From NCBI GenBank assembly GCA_016282255.1, contig JAEEKE010000131.1, positions 1 to 64,000 of the forward strand: DNA of 64,000 bases. The letters run 5' to 3'. Numbering within the stretch: the stretch's first letter is position 1; each line of letters opens with the position of its first letter. Made by a program: the position numbers and the translations under genes. The notes under the pieces were generated by a model, which was given only the letters and a program-made list of their open reading frames with translations, was not told the origin of the DNA and did not search any database. This document shows, piece by piece, positions 17,487 through 26,100 of this stretch. Source of the DNA: Bacillota bacterium. Lineage in GTDB: Bacteria; Bacillota; Clostridia; Christensenellales; CAG-138.

Positions 17487-17494
17487 GTTATAAT
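17466..17494 (+). promoter_or_regulatory. Promoter of the nucleosidase gene, overlapping the terminator
   Basis: TTGATT (17466-17471) lies in the terminator loop; after a 17-bp spacer comes TATAAT (17489-17494) with extended TGT. Confidence 0.72.
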
Positions 17495-17523
17495 CGTAGA
17501 AGAAAGAAATCAGGAGGCCGATA

Positions 17524-18240
17524 ATGACCGAAAACAGCAGAAAACCAAGGATCGGAATGATAGTTGCCGTGGAGATCGGAGCCGTGGCAAAGAGATATGA
17601 ATCAAAGCTTGTCGATGTTCCCAGCGTCGGATTCGAAGTCAAGCTGTACAGCTGCGCTTCGTATGACATGTATATAGTAAACAGCGGGGCGGGGGAGATC
17701 GCGTCGTCTTCGGCGGCTCAGTTCCTTATCTCGGCTTTTAAAGTCGATATGATCGTCAATTTCGGTGTCGTCGGAGGACTGACCGAGGAGATGACCGTTT
17801 CAAAGCTTGCGGTCATTACAAGCGTCGTACATTACGATTTCGACGTTTCCGAATACATAAGCACGAGGAAAGCGCAGTATGCCAATTATCCTTCGTGCTA
17901 TATCCCCACGAACGAACGCCTCGTTGAGCTTGCTGTCGCGATCGAGCCTACGCTTAAGAAGGTCATATGCGCAAGCGGCGATAAGTTCATCGGCGCTCCC
18001 GAAAGGAAGCAGGCGCTTAACCGCGAATACGGCGCAGATATCTGCGAGATGGAGGCCGCCGGCATAGTGCTTACCTGCAATCGCAGCAGCGTGCCCTGCC
18101 TGCTGATCAAAGCCGTATCCGATTCGATGAGGGGCGGCGCCGAAGAGTTTCAAAAGGAATTCGAGCGCTGTGCCGACATTTGCCTCGATACCGTTGAACG
18201 CATCATCGAGAACGAAAAATTCGATATAATTAGCCGATAG
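17524..18240 (+). CDS. 5'-methylthioadenosine/S-adenosylhomocysteine nucleosidase-like protein
   Basis: 238 aa, PNP/MTAN phosphorylase-nucleosidase fold. Recognised parts: IGMIVAVEIGAV at the start, NSGAGEIAS, NFGVVGGL, ASGDKFIG and CEMEAAGI (the Glu that binds ribose), followed by KAVSDSM with the catalytic Asp. MTAN enzymes cleave adenine from MTA and SAH, recycling methionine and relieving product inhibition of SAM enzymes. The sequence is more divergent than typical MtnN, so another purine-type nucleoside could be the substrate. Confidence 0.82.
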   Translation: MTENSRKPRIGMIVAVEIGAVAKRYESKLVDVPSVGFEVKLYSCASYDMYIVNSGAGEIASSSAAQFLISAFKVDMIVNFGVVGGLTEEMTVSKLAVITSVVHYDFDVSEYISTRKAQYANYPSCYIPTNERLVELAVAIEPTLKKVICASGDKFIGAPERKQALNREYGADICEMEAAGIVLTCNRSSVPCLLIKAVSDSMRGGAEEFQKEFERCADICLDTVERIIENEKFDIISR

Positions 18241-18244
18241 GGTA

Positions 18245-18273
18245 TTGACAACCGAATCGAATCAGCATATAAT
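18245..18273 (+). promoter_or_regulatory. Promoter of the cadC-HMA-cadA operon
   Basis: TTGACA (18245-18250), 17-bp spacer, TATAAT (18268-18273): both hexamers are perfect, as expected of a promoter controlled purely by repression. Confidence 0.9.
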
Positions 18274-18299
18274 AACACTTGTGCAATAGTTCAAGTGTT
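18274..18299 (+). promoter_or_regulatory. Probable CadC/ArsR operator
   Basis: Inverted repeat AACACTTG (18274-18281) and CAAGTGTT (18292-18299) with a 10-bp centre, directly following the -10 box and covering the transcription start. ArsR/SmtB repressors bind such repeats and release them on metal binding. Confidence 0.75.
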
Positions 18300-18321
18300 T
18301 ACTTTATGTTAGGAGAAGGTT

Positions 18322-18678
18322 ATGAATACCACGATACCGCAATGCGATCACGTCGAATGCCATGAAGAGATCGTTAAGAAAGTGACCGAAGAAATGCCCG
18401 ATGAGGAGCTGCTGTATGACCTTGCAGAGCTGTTCAAGGTGTTCGGAGACAGCACCAGGATCAAGATCCTCTATCTGCTGTTTGAAAGCGAAATGTGCGT
18501 CTGCGATATAGCCGCGCTGCTCAACATGACCATATCCGCGATCTCGCACCAGCTCCGCGTGCTGAAGCAGTCCCAGCTCGTCCGATTCCGCAGGGAAGGG
18601 AAGACGGTCTATTATTCGCTTGCGGACGATCACGTTCGGTCCATACTCGCTCAGGGAATGGATCACGTCTGTGAATGA
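18322..18678 (+). CDS. cadC: ArsR/SmtB-family metal-sensing repressor, CadC type
   Basis: 118 aa winged helix. The recognition helix is ISAISHQLRVL after the MCVCDIAALL segment. Metal-site residues of CadC are present: C59 and C61 (ELCVCD-like) and N-terminal C8 and C13, which together form the soft-metal site for Cd, Pb or Zn. His/Asp residues in the last helix (DDHV...DHVCE) could form the second, zinc-type site. First gene of the metal-efflux operon. Confidence 0.92.
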   Translation: MNTTIPQCDHVECHEEIVKKVTEEMPDEELLYDLAELFKVFGDSTRIKILYLLFESEMCVCDIAALLNMTISAISHQLRVLKQSQLVRFRREGKTVYYSLADDHVRSILAQGMDHVCE

Positions 18679-18697
18679 CCGGAAAGGAAATGATATT

Positions 18698-18916
18698 ATG
18701 AAGAAGACTTATAAAGTTACCGGCGTTGACTGCGCCAACTGCGCTGCCAAGATGGAGCAGCAGATCTCGAAGCTCGAAGGGGTCAATTCCTGCAGCCTCA
18801 GCTTTGTTCTGCAGAAGCTGACTATCGACGCAGAGGATGAAATGTTTAACAGGATCCTTTCCGACGCTCAAGCGATAGTAAAAAGGATTGACAGAGGCGC
18901 CAAAATAGTCTGCTGA
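18698..18916 (+). CDS. Free-standing heavy-metal-associated (HMA) domain protein
   Basis: 72 aa from ATG 18698, preceded by GGAAAGGAA. It is one HMA domain: the metal-binding loop GVDCANCAAKMEQQI (CxxC at residues 13-16) near the start. Such domains bind soft or transition metals and pass them to P1B ATPases. The ATPase encoded 5 nt downstream has no HMA domain of its own, so this protein likely supplies that function in trans. Confidence 0.88.
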   Translation: MKKTYKVTGVDCANCAAKMEQQISKLEGVNSCSLSFVLQKLTIDAEDEMFNRILSDAQAIVKRIDRGAKIVC

Positions 18917-18921
18917 AGGTT

Positions 18922-20790
18922 ATGAAAGAGCGCAGAAAAGAGCTTATCACCATTATCATCGGCGCCGTCCTGCTTTGCGGGGCGGCCGCTGCGGTAAGGC
19001 TCATTCCGGAGCTTCCCGGATGGGCCAAGCTGTTGATCTTCGCAGTTCCTTATCTCGTAGTCGGACTCGAGGTGATCCTTGACGCCGTCCACGGGATAAT
19101 CGGCGGTGAGTTTCTAGACGAAAACTTCCTTATGACCGCTGCGTCGATCGGTGCGCTGCTTATCGGTGAAGGGCTTGAGGGCGTGCTCGTCATGCTGCTC
19201 TATCGCGTCGGGGAGCTGCTGCAGTCTATCGCCGTCGGCAGAAGCCGCGATGCGGTCGCAGCCCTTATGGATATATGCCCCGAGACCGTCAGCCTCGAGA
19301 CCGAGAACGGCGTAGTCGAGACCGATCCCGATAACGTTCATTCGGGCGATGTTTTCATCGTCAGGCCCGGGGAGCGCATTCCCATCGACGGCGTCGTGCT
19401 CGACGGCGTTTCCAGCCTCAATACCGCGGCGCTTACCGGGGAATCCTTTCCCGTAGACGTTTCGGCGGGCGACAGCGTCTCATCAGGCTGCATAAACACG
19501 AGCGGCCTGCTGCGCATAAAATCGAGCTGCGAGTATGAGGATTCCACCGTTGCGAGGATGCTCTCGCTTATAGAAGGCGCGGCGGCGAACAAGGCAAGGA
19601 GCGAGAAATTCATAACTAAGTTCGCCCGCTTGTATACTCCGATCGTCTGCGGGCTCGCGGTGCTTCTTGCGGTGATACCCCCGCTGTTTTTCGGCGGCGA
19701 ATGGAAGGACTGGATCTATCGCGCGCTCAACTTCCTTGTTATCTCCTGCCCCTGCGCGCTTGTGATCTCTGTACCGCTGACCTTCTTTGGCGGCATCGGC
19801 GGCGCAAGCAAAAAGGGCATACTCGTCAAAGGCTCGAACTGCCTTGAGAGCCTCGCAAAATGCGGAACTTTCGTTTTCGATAAGACCGGCACGCTGACAA
19901 ACGGCATTTTCGCGATCTCGGCTATTCACGAAGCGGAGGGCTTTCCTGGAGGCGAATTGCTTCGGTACACGGCCGCTGCAGAGCGCTATTCGACTCATCC
20001 GCTCGCCTTATGCGTTCGCGAAAAATACGAAAAGGAGTTCTCAGGCACTGCATTCCCCGAAGCATCCGACTATGAGGAGCTTGCGGGCCGCGGCGTAAAA
20101 GCAAAAGTCCAAGGCAAGACCGTGCTTGCCGGAAACATCCTGCTGATGAAAGAAAACGGTATAGAAGCAGTGGAAGAGAGCTGCACCGGCAGTATAATCT
20201 ACACCGCGGTCGACGGCAGATTCGCCGGCAGTATCGTTATAGAAGACGCGGATAAGCCCGGCGCACCCGACGCGATCGCCGAGCTGAAGAACAAATGCGG
20301 TATCAAAACCGTTATGCTCACGGGCGACCGCGCGGAGATCGGCAACAAGGTTGCCGAAAAACTCGGGCTCGATGAAGCGTACACAGAGCTTCTGCCGGAG
20401 GATAAGGTCCGTCACGTCGAAAGGCTCATTTCGGAGCAGGATTCAAAGCAGACCACAGCCTTCGTAGGCGACGGCATCAACGACGCGCCCGTTATCGCAA
20501 GGGCCGATATAGGCTTTGCAATGGGCGGGCTCGGGTCCGACGCCGCGATAGAAGCCGCGGATATCGTGCTTATGGACGATCGGATCGAAAAGATCCCTCT
20601 CTCCGTCCGGATCGCAAAGCGTACGGTCGGCATTGCCGTGCAGAATATTGTATTCGCGCTTGCGGTCAAGCTTATAGTACTCGTCCTCGGCGCGCTCGGA
20701 TACGCCGAGATGTGGATGGCGATAATCGCGGACGTCGGAGTGTGCCTGCTTGCCGTGCTCAACGCGATGCGCGCGATGCATGTTGAATAA
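18922..20790 (+). CDS. cadA: Zn/Cd/Pb-transporting P1B-type ATPase
   Basis: 622 aa, about eight membrane helices. The transport motif is SCPCALVIS (CPC); the phosphorylation motif is DKTGTLT; the SxHP motif reads STHPLA; the hinge is GDGINDAPVIARADIGFAMG. The last two helices contain AVKLIVLVLG and IIADVGV, with the Lys and Asp that mark the Zn/Cd/Pb (ZntA, PIB-2) class. There is no N-terminal HMA domain; the protein begins directly at the first membrane helices. It exports metal and is controlled by the upstream CadC. Confidence 0.95.
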   Translation: MKERRKELITIIIGAVLLCGAAAAVRLIPELPGWAKLLIFAVPYLVVGLEVILDAVHGIIGGEFLDENFLMTAASIGALLIGEGLEGVLVMLLYRVGELLQSIAVGRSRDAVAALMDICPETVSLETENGVVETDPDNVHSGDVFIVRPGERIPIDGVVLDGVSSLNTAALTGESFPVDVSAGDSVSSGCINTSGLLRIKSSCEYEDSTVARMLSLIEGAAANKARSEKFITKFARLYTPIVCGLAVLLAVIPPLFFGGEWKDWIYRALNFLVISCPCALVISVPLTFFGGIGGASKKGILVKGSNCLESLAKCGTFVFDKTGTLTNGIFAISAIHEAEGFPGGELLRYTAAAERYSTHPLALCVREKYEKEFSGTAFPEASDYEELAGRGVKAKVQGKTVLAGNILLMKENGIEAVEESCTGSIIYTAVDGRFAGSIVIEDADKPGAPDAIAELKNKCGIKTVMLTGDRAEIGNKVAEKLGLDEAYTELLPEDKVRHVERLISEQDSKQTTAFVGDGINDAPVIARADIGFAMGGLGSDAAIEAADIVLMDDRIEKIPLSVRIAKRTVGIAVQNIVFALAVKLIVLVLGALGYAEMWMAIIADVGVCLLAVLNAMRAMHVE

Positions 20791-20803
20791 ACCGTTTTAA
20801 GCA

Positions 20804-20827
20804 GGGAGCCGGCAAGGCTCCTTTTTT
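20804..20827 (+). terminator. Terminator after cadA
   Basis: GGAGCC/GGCTCC stem (20805-20810, 20816-20821), loop GGCAA, then six T. Confidence 0.88.
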
Positions 20828-20861
20828 GTTCATTCGATAGTTCAAAATCGGCCAAAAACGT

Positions 20862-20890
20862 TTGCAATCGTACCCGAATGATGTTATAAT
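20862..20890 (+). promoter_or_regulatory. Promoter of bcd-etfB-etfA
   Basis: TTGCAA (20862-20867), 17-bp spacer, TATAAT (20885-20890) with extended TGT. Confidence 0.8.
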
Positions 20891-20952
20891 CAAATAGTGA
20901 GCATATACACAAAAACTATGCTTGAATCGCAGCATGATCGAAAGGAGTAAAC

Positions 20953-22092
20953 ATGGATTTTAAACTTTCCGCACAGCAGGAGCTCATGCAGCAGCTCATG
21001 CGCAGCTTCGCAGAAACCGAAGTCAAACCCCTCGCGGCTGAGATCGACGAGACCGAGCAGTATCCCCGCGCCACCGTCACAAAGATGGCCAAGAACGGCA
21101 TGCTCGGCATCAACATCCCCGCTGAATACGGCGGAGCGGGCGCAGATTCTCTGAGCTACGTTATCGCGATCGAAGAGCTTGCCAAGGTCTGCGCGACTAC
21201 CGCTATCATCATGAGCGCACACACTTCGCTCGCATGCGGGCCGCTGCTTTCCTTCGGTACCGAGGGGCAGAAGCAGAAGTACCTTGTGCCCCTTGCAAAG
21301 GGCGAGAAGATCGGCGCATTCGGTCTCACCGAGCCCAATGCGGGCACCGATTCCGCCGCTCAGCAGACCACGGCCGTGCTTGAGGGCGATCACTTCGTGC
21401 TCAATGGCAGCAAGTGCTTCATCACCAACGGCGGTCAGGCGGACGTCTACATCATCTTTGCCATGACCGACAAGGCCAAGGGCAACCGCGGCATCTCCGC
21501 TTTCATCGTGGAGAAGGATTTCCCCGGCTTCTCCATCGGCAAGATCGAGCATAAGCTCGGCATTCGCGCCAGCGCTACCACCGAGCTGATCTTTGAGGAC
21601 TGCATCGTTCCCAAGGAGAACCTCCTCGGCGAGATGAACAAGGGCTTCAAGATCGCCATGCACACCCTTGACGGCGGCCGCGTCGGCGTTGCAGCGCAGG
21701 CGCTCGGCATCGCGGAAGGCGCGTTCAATGAGACCGTCAAGTACATGAAGGAGAGGACCCAGTTCGGAAAGCCCCTCGCTCAGTTCCAGGGTCTTCAGTG
21801 GATGGTCGCGGATATGAAGTGCGATATCGAATCCGCAAAGCTCCTTCTCTATCGCGCTGCAATGGCCAAGGACAGCGGCAAGCCCTTCTCCATGGATGCC
21901 GCTATGGCCAAGCTCCGCTGCGCTGAGACCGCTATGAGCGTCACCACCAAGTGCGTTCAGCTCCACGGCGGCTACGGCTACAGTCGCGAATATCCCCTTG
22001 AGCGCATGATGCGCGACGCCAAGATTACCGAGATCTACGAAGGCACCTCTCAGGTCCAGAAGATGGTCATCTCGGGTCAGATCTTCAAATAA
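20953..22092 (+). CDS. bcd: Acyl-CoA dehydrogenase (butyryl-CoA dehydrogenase-like)
   Basis: 379 aa, the standard ACAD length. Family marks: EYGGAGADSLSYVIAIEELA, FGLTEPNAGTDSAAQQTTA (FAD/substrate loop), CFITNGGQADVYI, ERTQFGKPLAQFQGLQWMVADM and, near the end, GGYGYSREYPLERMMRDAKI followed by IYEGTSQVQ. The catalytic Glu is in the IYEGTSQ segment. With EtfBA directly downstream it probably forms an electron-bifurcating complex reducing a short-chain enoyl-CoA. Butyryl-CoA is the usual substrate, but crt, hbd and thl are not in the window. Codon bias is strong. Confidence 0.93.
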   Translation: MDFKLSAQQELMQQLMRSFAETEVKPLAAEIDETEQYPRATVTKMAKNGMLGINIPAEYGGAGADSLSYVIAIEELAKVCATTAIIMSAHTSLACGPLLSFGTEGQKQKYLVPLAKGEKIGAFGLTEPNAGTDSAAQQTTAVLEGDHFVLNGSKCFITNGGQADVYIIFAMTDKAKGNRGISAFIVEKDFPGFSIGKIEHKLGIRASATTELIFEDCIVPKENLLGEMNKGFKIAMHTLDGGRVGVAAQALGIAEGAFNETVKYMKERTQFGKPLAQFQGLQWMVADMKCDIESAKLLLYRAAMAKDSGKPFSMDAAMAKLRCAETAMSVTTKCVQLHGGYGYSREYPLERMMRDAKITEIYEGTSQVQKMVISGQIFK

Positions 22093-22105
22093 GGGAGGAA
22101 CTAAA

Positions 22106-22891
22106 ATGAAAATCATCGTTTGTATCAAGCAGGTTCCCGATACCACCGAAGTAAAGCTCGATCCCAAGACCGGCCGTCTGATCCGCGACGGCGTGCCCTC
22201 CATCATCAATCCCGATGATAAGAACGCGCTCGAGCAGGCCCTCGCCATCAAGGACGAGAACCCCGGCACCACCGTCACCGTCGTTTCCATGGGTCCTCCG
22301 CAGGCGGACGTCGCGATGCGCGAAGCGCTCGCAATGGGCGCCGATGAAGCTATCCTGATCAGCGGACGTGAGTTCGGCGGCTCCGACACCTGGGCCACCA
22401 GCTATATCATCGCGACCGCGCTCAAGAAGATCGGCGATTTCGATATCATCTTCTGCGGCCGTCAGGCCATCGACGGCGACACCGCGCAGGTCGGTCCCCA
22501 GATCGCCGAGCAGCTCGGGATCCCTCAGATCACCTACGTGCAGTCCCTAAAGATCGAAGGACGGAAGGTCATCTGCGAGCGTCAGCTTGAGGACGGCTAT
22601 ACGGTCGTCGAAGCCAATATGCCCGTGCTCCTCACCGCGATCAAGGAGCTCAATACGCCCCGTTATATGACCCCCAAGGGCATCTACGATGCGTATAAGC
22701 AGACCGTTAAGATCTGGGGCTTCAATGACGTTCCCGTCGACGCCGAGAAGATCGGCCTCAAGGGTTCGCCCACAAACGTCAACAGGACTTTCAGCCCCGA
22801 GCCGAAGGGCAAGGGCGAAATGCTTGAGGGTGCCGACCGTAACACCGTCAAGACCCTTGTTGACAAACTCGTTGAAAAGCATCTGCTGTAA
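22106..22891 (+). CDS. etfB: Electron transfer flavoprotein, beta subunit
   Basis: 261 aa. It starts [20 protein letters not shown], the typical EtfB opening; further on are [10 protein letters not shown] and [20 protein letters not shown], with the [10 protein letters not shown]-like loop that binds the bifurcating flavin. It carries FAD and accepts electrons from NADH in bifurcating systems. It lies 13 nt after bcd and 14 nt before etfA. Confidence 0.96.
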   Translation: MKIIVCIKQVPDTTEVKLDPKTGRLIRDGVPSIINPDDKNALEQALAIKDENPGTTVTVVSMGPPQADVAMREALAMGADEAILISGREFGGSDTWATSYIIATALKKIGDFDIIFCGRQAIDGDTAQVGPQIAEQLGIPQITYVQSLKIEGRKVICERQLEDGYTVVEANMPVLLTAIKELNTPRYMTPKGIYDAYKQTVKIWGFNDVPVDAEKIGLKGSPTNVNRTFSPEPKGKGEMLEGADRNTVKTLVDKLVEKHLL

Positions 22892-22905
22892 GGGGAGGGA
22901 AAACA

Positions 22906-24087
22906 ATGGTTAAAGTAAACAGCGAAAAATGTATCGGCTGCGGCGTATGCGAGTCTTCCTGCCCCGTTGGTGCGATAAAGGTCGACGGCGTAGCCAAGAT
23001 CGACTACGATACCTGTATCGGCTGCGGCGCCTGCGCCGGCAACTGCCCCTGTGAGGCGATCGACGCTGATGCGGTCGAGAAGGACGAGCCCGATATCTCC
23101 GATTACAAAGGCGTTTGGGTCTATGCCGAACAGCGCCAGGGCGAGCTGATGCCCACCGTTTTCGAGCTTCTCGGCGAAGGCCGCAAGCTTGCCGATGACC
23201 TCGGCGTCGAGCTTTCCGCGCTGCTGCTCGGCGATGGCGTTGAGGGTCTCTCGGACAAGCTCGGTGCCTACGGCGCCGACCGCGTCATCCTCGCGGAGAG
23301 CCCGCTCCTCAAGGATTACAATACCGAGGCCTATGCAAAGGTCATCTGCGACCTCGTTCGCGAGCGCATGCCCGAGATCATACTGATCGGCGCGACCAAT
23401 ATCGGCCGCGACCTCGCTCCGCGTCTCTCAGCAAGGCTCTACACCGGCCTTACCGCGGACTGCACCGGCCTTGCGATCGATCCCGAGACCAAGGGCCTGC
23501 TCCAGACCCGTCCCGCTTTCGGCGGCAACGTCATGGCAACGATCGTGACCCCTAACCACCGCCCTCAGATGTCGACCGTTCGTCCGGGCGTTATGAAGAA
23601 GGCCGCTTACGATCCCTCGCATAAGGCGATCGTCGACCGCGCCCGCTTCGAGCTTGCCGATTCCGACATCCACACCAAGGTCGTTGAGACCGTCAAGGCC
23701 GTTAAGCAGGTCGTCAACCTCGTTGAGGCGGACGTTATCGTTTCCGGCGGCCGCGGCGTGGGCAGCAAGGAAGGTTTCAAGCTCATCGAGGAGCTGGCTG
23801 AGGTCATGGGCGGCGTTGTAGGCGCGAGCCGTGCGGCAGTCGAAGCCGGCTATATCGACGCAGATCATCAGGTCGGCCAGACCGGTAAGACCGTTCGTCC
23901 AAAGATCTACGTTGCCTGCGGCATCTCCGGCGCGATCCAGCACCGTGCGGGCATGGAGAAGAGCGAGTGCATCATCGCGATCAACAAGAATCCCGATGCG
24001 CCCATCTTCACCGTTGCCGATTACGGCATCGTCGGCGATCTCCACAAGGTCATCCCGATGCTGATCGACGAGCTTAAAGCAAGATAA
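22906..24087 (+). CDS. etfA: Electron transfer flavoprotein, alpha subunit with N-terminal 2[4Fe-4S] ferredoxin domain
   Basis: 393 aa. Residues 1-60 form a bacterial ferredoxin domain with two clusters: [12 protein letters not shown] and [12 protein letters not shown]. The EtfA part follows: [13 protein letters not shown], then the FAD domain with [45 protein letters not shown] and NKNPDAPIF. Most EtfA proteins lack the ferredoxin domain; such fusions are known in bifurcating EtfAB of caffeyl-CoA and lactate systems of acetogens. The extra clusters could provide an electron path to ferredoxin. Confidence 0.96.
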   Translation: MVKVNSEKCIGCGVCESSCPVGAIKVDGVAKIDYDTCIGCGACAGNCPCEAIDADAVEKDEPDISDYKGVWVYAEQRQGELMPTVFELLGEGRKLADDLGVELSALLLGDGVEGLSDKLGAYGADRVILAESPLLKDYNTEAYAKVICDLVRERMPEIILIGATNIGRDLAPRLSARLYTGLTADCTGLAIDPETKGLLQTRPAFGGNVMATIVTPNHRPQMSTVRPGVMKKAAYDPSHKAIVDRARFELADSDIHTKVVETVKAVKQVVNLVEADVIVSGGRGVGSKEGFKLIEELAEVMGGVVGASRAAVEAGYIDADHQVGQTGKTVRPKIYVACGISGAIQHRAGMEKSECIIAINKNPDAPIFTVADYGIVGDLHKVIPMLIDELKAR

Positions 24088-24102
24088 GTACTCTTAATAC
24101 CG

Positions 24103-24133
24103 AAAGCACGGGGCGTCACGCTTCGTGCTTTTC
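24103..24133 (+). terminator. Terminator after etfA
   Basis: 8-bp stem AAAGCACG/CGTGCTTT (24103-24110, 24124-24131) with a short T/C-rich tail. Confidence 0.75.
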
Positions 24134-24145
24134 CTTTTGGATAAG

Positions 24146-24174
24146 TTGCCATCGGATGAAAAAACGTGTATAAT
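24146..24174 (+). promoter_or_regulatory. Promoter of the MBL-fold gene
   Basis: TTGCCA (24146-24151), 17-bp spacer, TATAAT (24169-24174). Confidence 0.75.
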
Positions 24175-24202
24175 ACCACCTTGAAGAGAGGGAAAGAGCG
24201 GC

Positions 24203-25180
24203 ATGAGCAGGAGCACAAAGAAAGCAAAAAAGAAGAACGACAGCCGACGATTCATACGCTTTTCGATCGCAGCGCTTTTGGTCCTGCTCGTCCTCGCAGT
24301 GCTGATAATCGCGTGGCTGTTCAAGCAAGGCTTCTTTTCCTCCTGCGGCCGAAAGGTCAGCGCTTACCGTTACGAGCCGCCTCGGTCCGATTGCCTCAGC
24401 GTATATGTGCTCGACGTCGGGCAGGGAGACGCCGCGATACTCGTTTCACCCTTCGGAAAGACGATGCTGATCGACAGCGGAGACAGCTTTTGTTTCCCTG
24501 TCGTCAAGGATGCGATGGAGCAGCTCGGTATCGAAAGGCTTGACGCCGTCGTAGCGACGCATCCGCATTACGACCATATCGGCTCCATGCCCGCGGTGCT
24601 TGATTATGCGGCAATCGGCACCTACTATATGCCCGAAGTTCCATTTGAATGCTTAGCGCAGTTCCCCGTTGATGAAGCGCTGAAAGAAAAAGGACTAGCG
24701 CCGGAGATACTTTGGTCGGGCGATACCGTCGATTGGGATGAGGAATGCACCGTTGAAGTGCTGTCTCCGGTAATATCCTGCGATTACAGCGACTATGACG
24801 CAAACGACTACAGTCTAATCCTCAGGATCTCTTATAAGGATACCGCTATTATGATGACCGGCGACGCGACGGTAAGATCCGAGCAGCTCTCGATGTTCCA
24901 TAACGAGAAGGAGAGCTTCAAGGCAATCGTGCTTCACGTCGCGCACCACGGCTCTACCACAAGCTCTTCCTATGGATTTCTTGAGACCGTAGGCGCCGAA
25001 TATGCCGTGATCTCGGTCGGAGCCGACAACGAATACGGCCATCCCGATTTCGACATCCTGAACAGGCTCAATGCCGTAGGATCCCAAACATACAGGACCG
25101 ACGTCTCCGGCGCGATAACTCTGTTTCTAAACGGAGCATCCGTCGAGATATTGACCGAAAAACAGGCTGGCAAAAAGTAA
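24203..25180 (+). CDS. Membrane-anchored ComEC-like metallo-beta-lactamase-fold hydrolase
   Basis: 325 aa. A basic N-terminus, one membrane helix (about 18-40), then an extracytoplasmic MBL domain. It starts VYVLDVGQGDAAIL, a signature of the ComEC/Rec2 C-terminal domain, with THPHYDHIGS (HxHxDH zinc site), a MTGDA motif and VAHHGS. It lacks the ComEC membrane channel, so it is not a full competence protein. Related single-domain proteins are thought to be secreted nucleases or phosphodiesterases; the substrate is unknown. Confidence 0.85.
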   Translation: MSRSTKKAKKKNDSRRFIRFSIAALLVLLVLAVLIIAWLFKQGFFSSCGRKVSAYRYEPPRSDCLSVYVLDVGQGDAAILVSPFGKTMLIDSGDSFCFPVVKDAMEQLGIERLDAVVATHPHYDHIGSMPAVLDYAAIGTYYMPEVPFECLAQFPVDEALKEKGLAPEILWSGDTVDWDEECTVEVLSPVISCDYSDYDANDYSLILRISYKDTAIMMTGDATVRSEQLSMFHNEKESFKAIVLHVAHHGSTTSSSYGFLETVGAEYAVISVGADNEYGHPDFDILNRLNAVGSQTYRTDVSGAITLFLNGASVEILTEKQAGKK

Positions 25181-25192
25181 AGGGAAAGATAA

Positions 25193-26077
25193 TTGTATTG
25201 TCCGGACTGTAAAATAACCGTTGAATCCGGTTCATACTGCCCCTTATGCGGCAAAAAGATGAGCGCCGACCGCCACAATATCGGCACCCTTGTTGACCCA
25301 AGCTGTTATGATGACGATCGGCCCGTTCCGCGCAAGGGCATCCGGTTCAATTTCAGCAAGCCGCTGTGCCTCGTGTTCGCTTTGATCCTTATCGGATTCG
25401 CGCTGCTGCCGTGGTTCACTATCAGTTTCTCTGCGGCCTCGCTCATCGGCATCAGCGGCAAGGAGCTGACAATAGTATCGTTTAGAACGTATCTTCTCGA
25501 TACCTTCGGCACGATAGTAAAGCTGCTCAGCCCGATCGCCGTGATAGACGATTCGGTCAGGGCCGCAGTCGAGAGCGCCAACACGGCCATGCTGCTTATC
25601 CAGCTCTATTTCGCGGTTGCCCTTTTGAATATCGCGCTGTTCGGCATTATAGGACTGCTTTCGAAGGGAAGGGCAAGGTACTTTTTCGCAAGGGTCGGCG
25701 CGGCGCTGTATTCAATAGGATCGATCCTGGTTATCGCAGGCATCTGCATCGGCCGCGAGGTTTTAAAGAACATGCTTGAAAGAAACGCAGGCAATCTTGC
25801 AGTACCGATAAGCGTGGATATAAAGCCCTGCGTCTGGCTGTTCATCGCCCTCGCCGCCTGTCTGCTCTTCCGGTTCGGAGGGATTAGGCTTTTAAGGTAT
25901 CTTAACGGCATAAGCTCCATGAACCGCGGCGATTACAGAACGGCCGAAAGGGAATTCGAGATAATAAACTGCGTCAATAAGCTTCCGAAGAACTTTTCAA
26001 AAAGCAAATTCAAACGCGGTGCAAGGCATAACCGTTACGGCGACAGCGGCAAGGACTACGGCGACGGGGTCCTGTGA
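25193..26077 (+). CDS. Zinc-ribbon membrane protein of unknown function
   Basis: 294 aa from TTG 25193, with AAAGGGAAAG upstream; no ATG gives the zinc ribbon. The N-terminus has two CxxC pairs (YCPDC and YCPLC), a zinc ribbon. Then there are about four membrane helices: near 60-85, 130-155, 165-190 and 210-230. The C-terminal 60 residues are basic and cytoplasmic. This layout is common in Firmicutes proteins of unknown role. It follows the MBL gene by 12 nt and is probably in the same operon. Confidence 0.75.
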   Translation: MYCPDCKITVESGSYCPLCGKKMSADRHNIGTLVDPSCYDDDRPVPRKGIRFNFSKPLCLVFALILIGFALLPWFTISFSAASLIGISGKELTIVSFRTYLLDTFGTIVKLLSPIAVIDDSVRAAVESANTAMLLIQLYFAVALLNIALFGIIGLLSKGRARYFFARVGAALYSIGSILVIAGICIGREVLKNMLERNAGNLAVPISVDIKPCVWLFIALAACLLFRFGGIRLLRYLNGISSMNRGDYRTAEREFEIINCVNKLPKNFSKSKFKRGARHNRYGDSGKDYGDGVL

Positions 26078-26100
26078 CGGCGCATCACAAAGGAGAAATA

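Noticed and set aside
20890-22398. Long minus-strand open frame opposite bcd and etfB
   Set aside because: Antisense of two clear, highly biased genes; no start signal and no homology visible.
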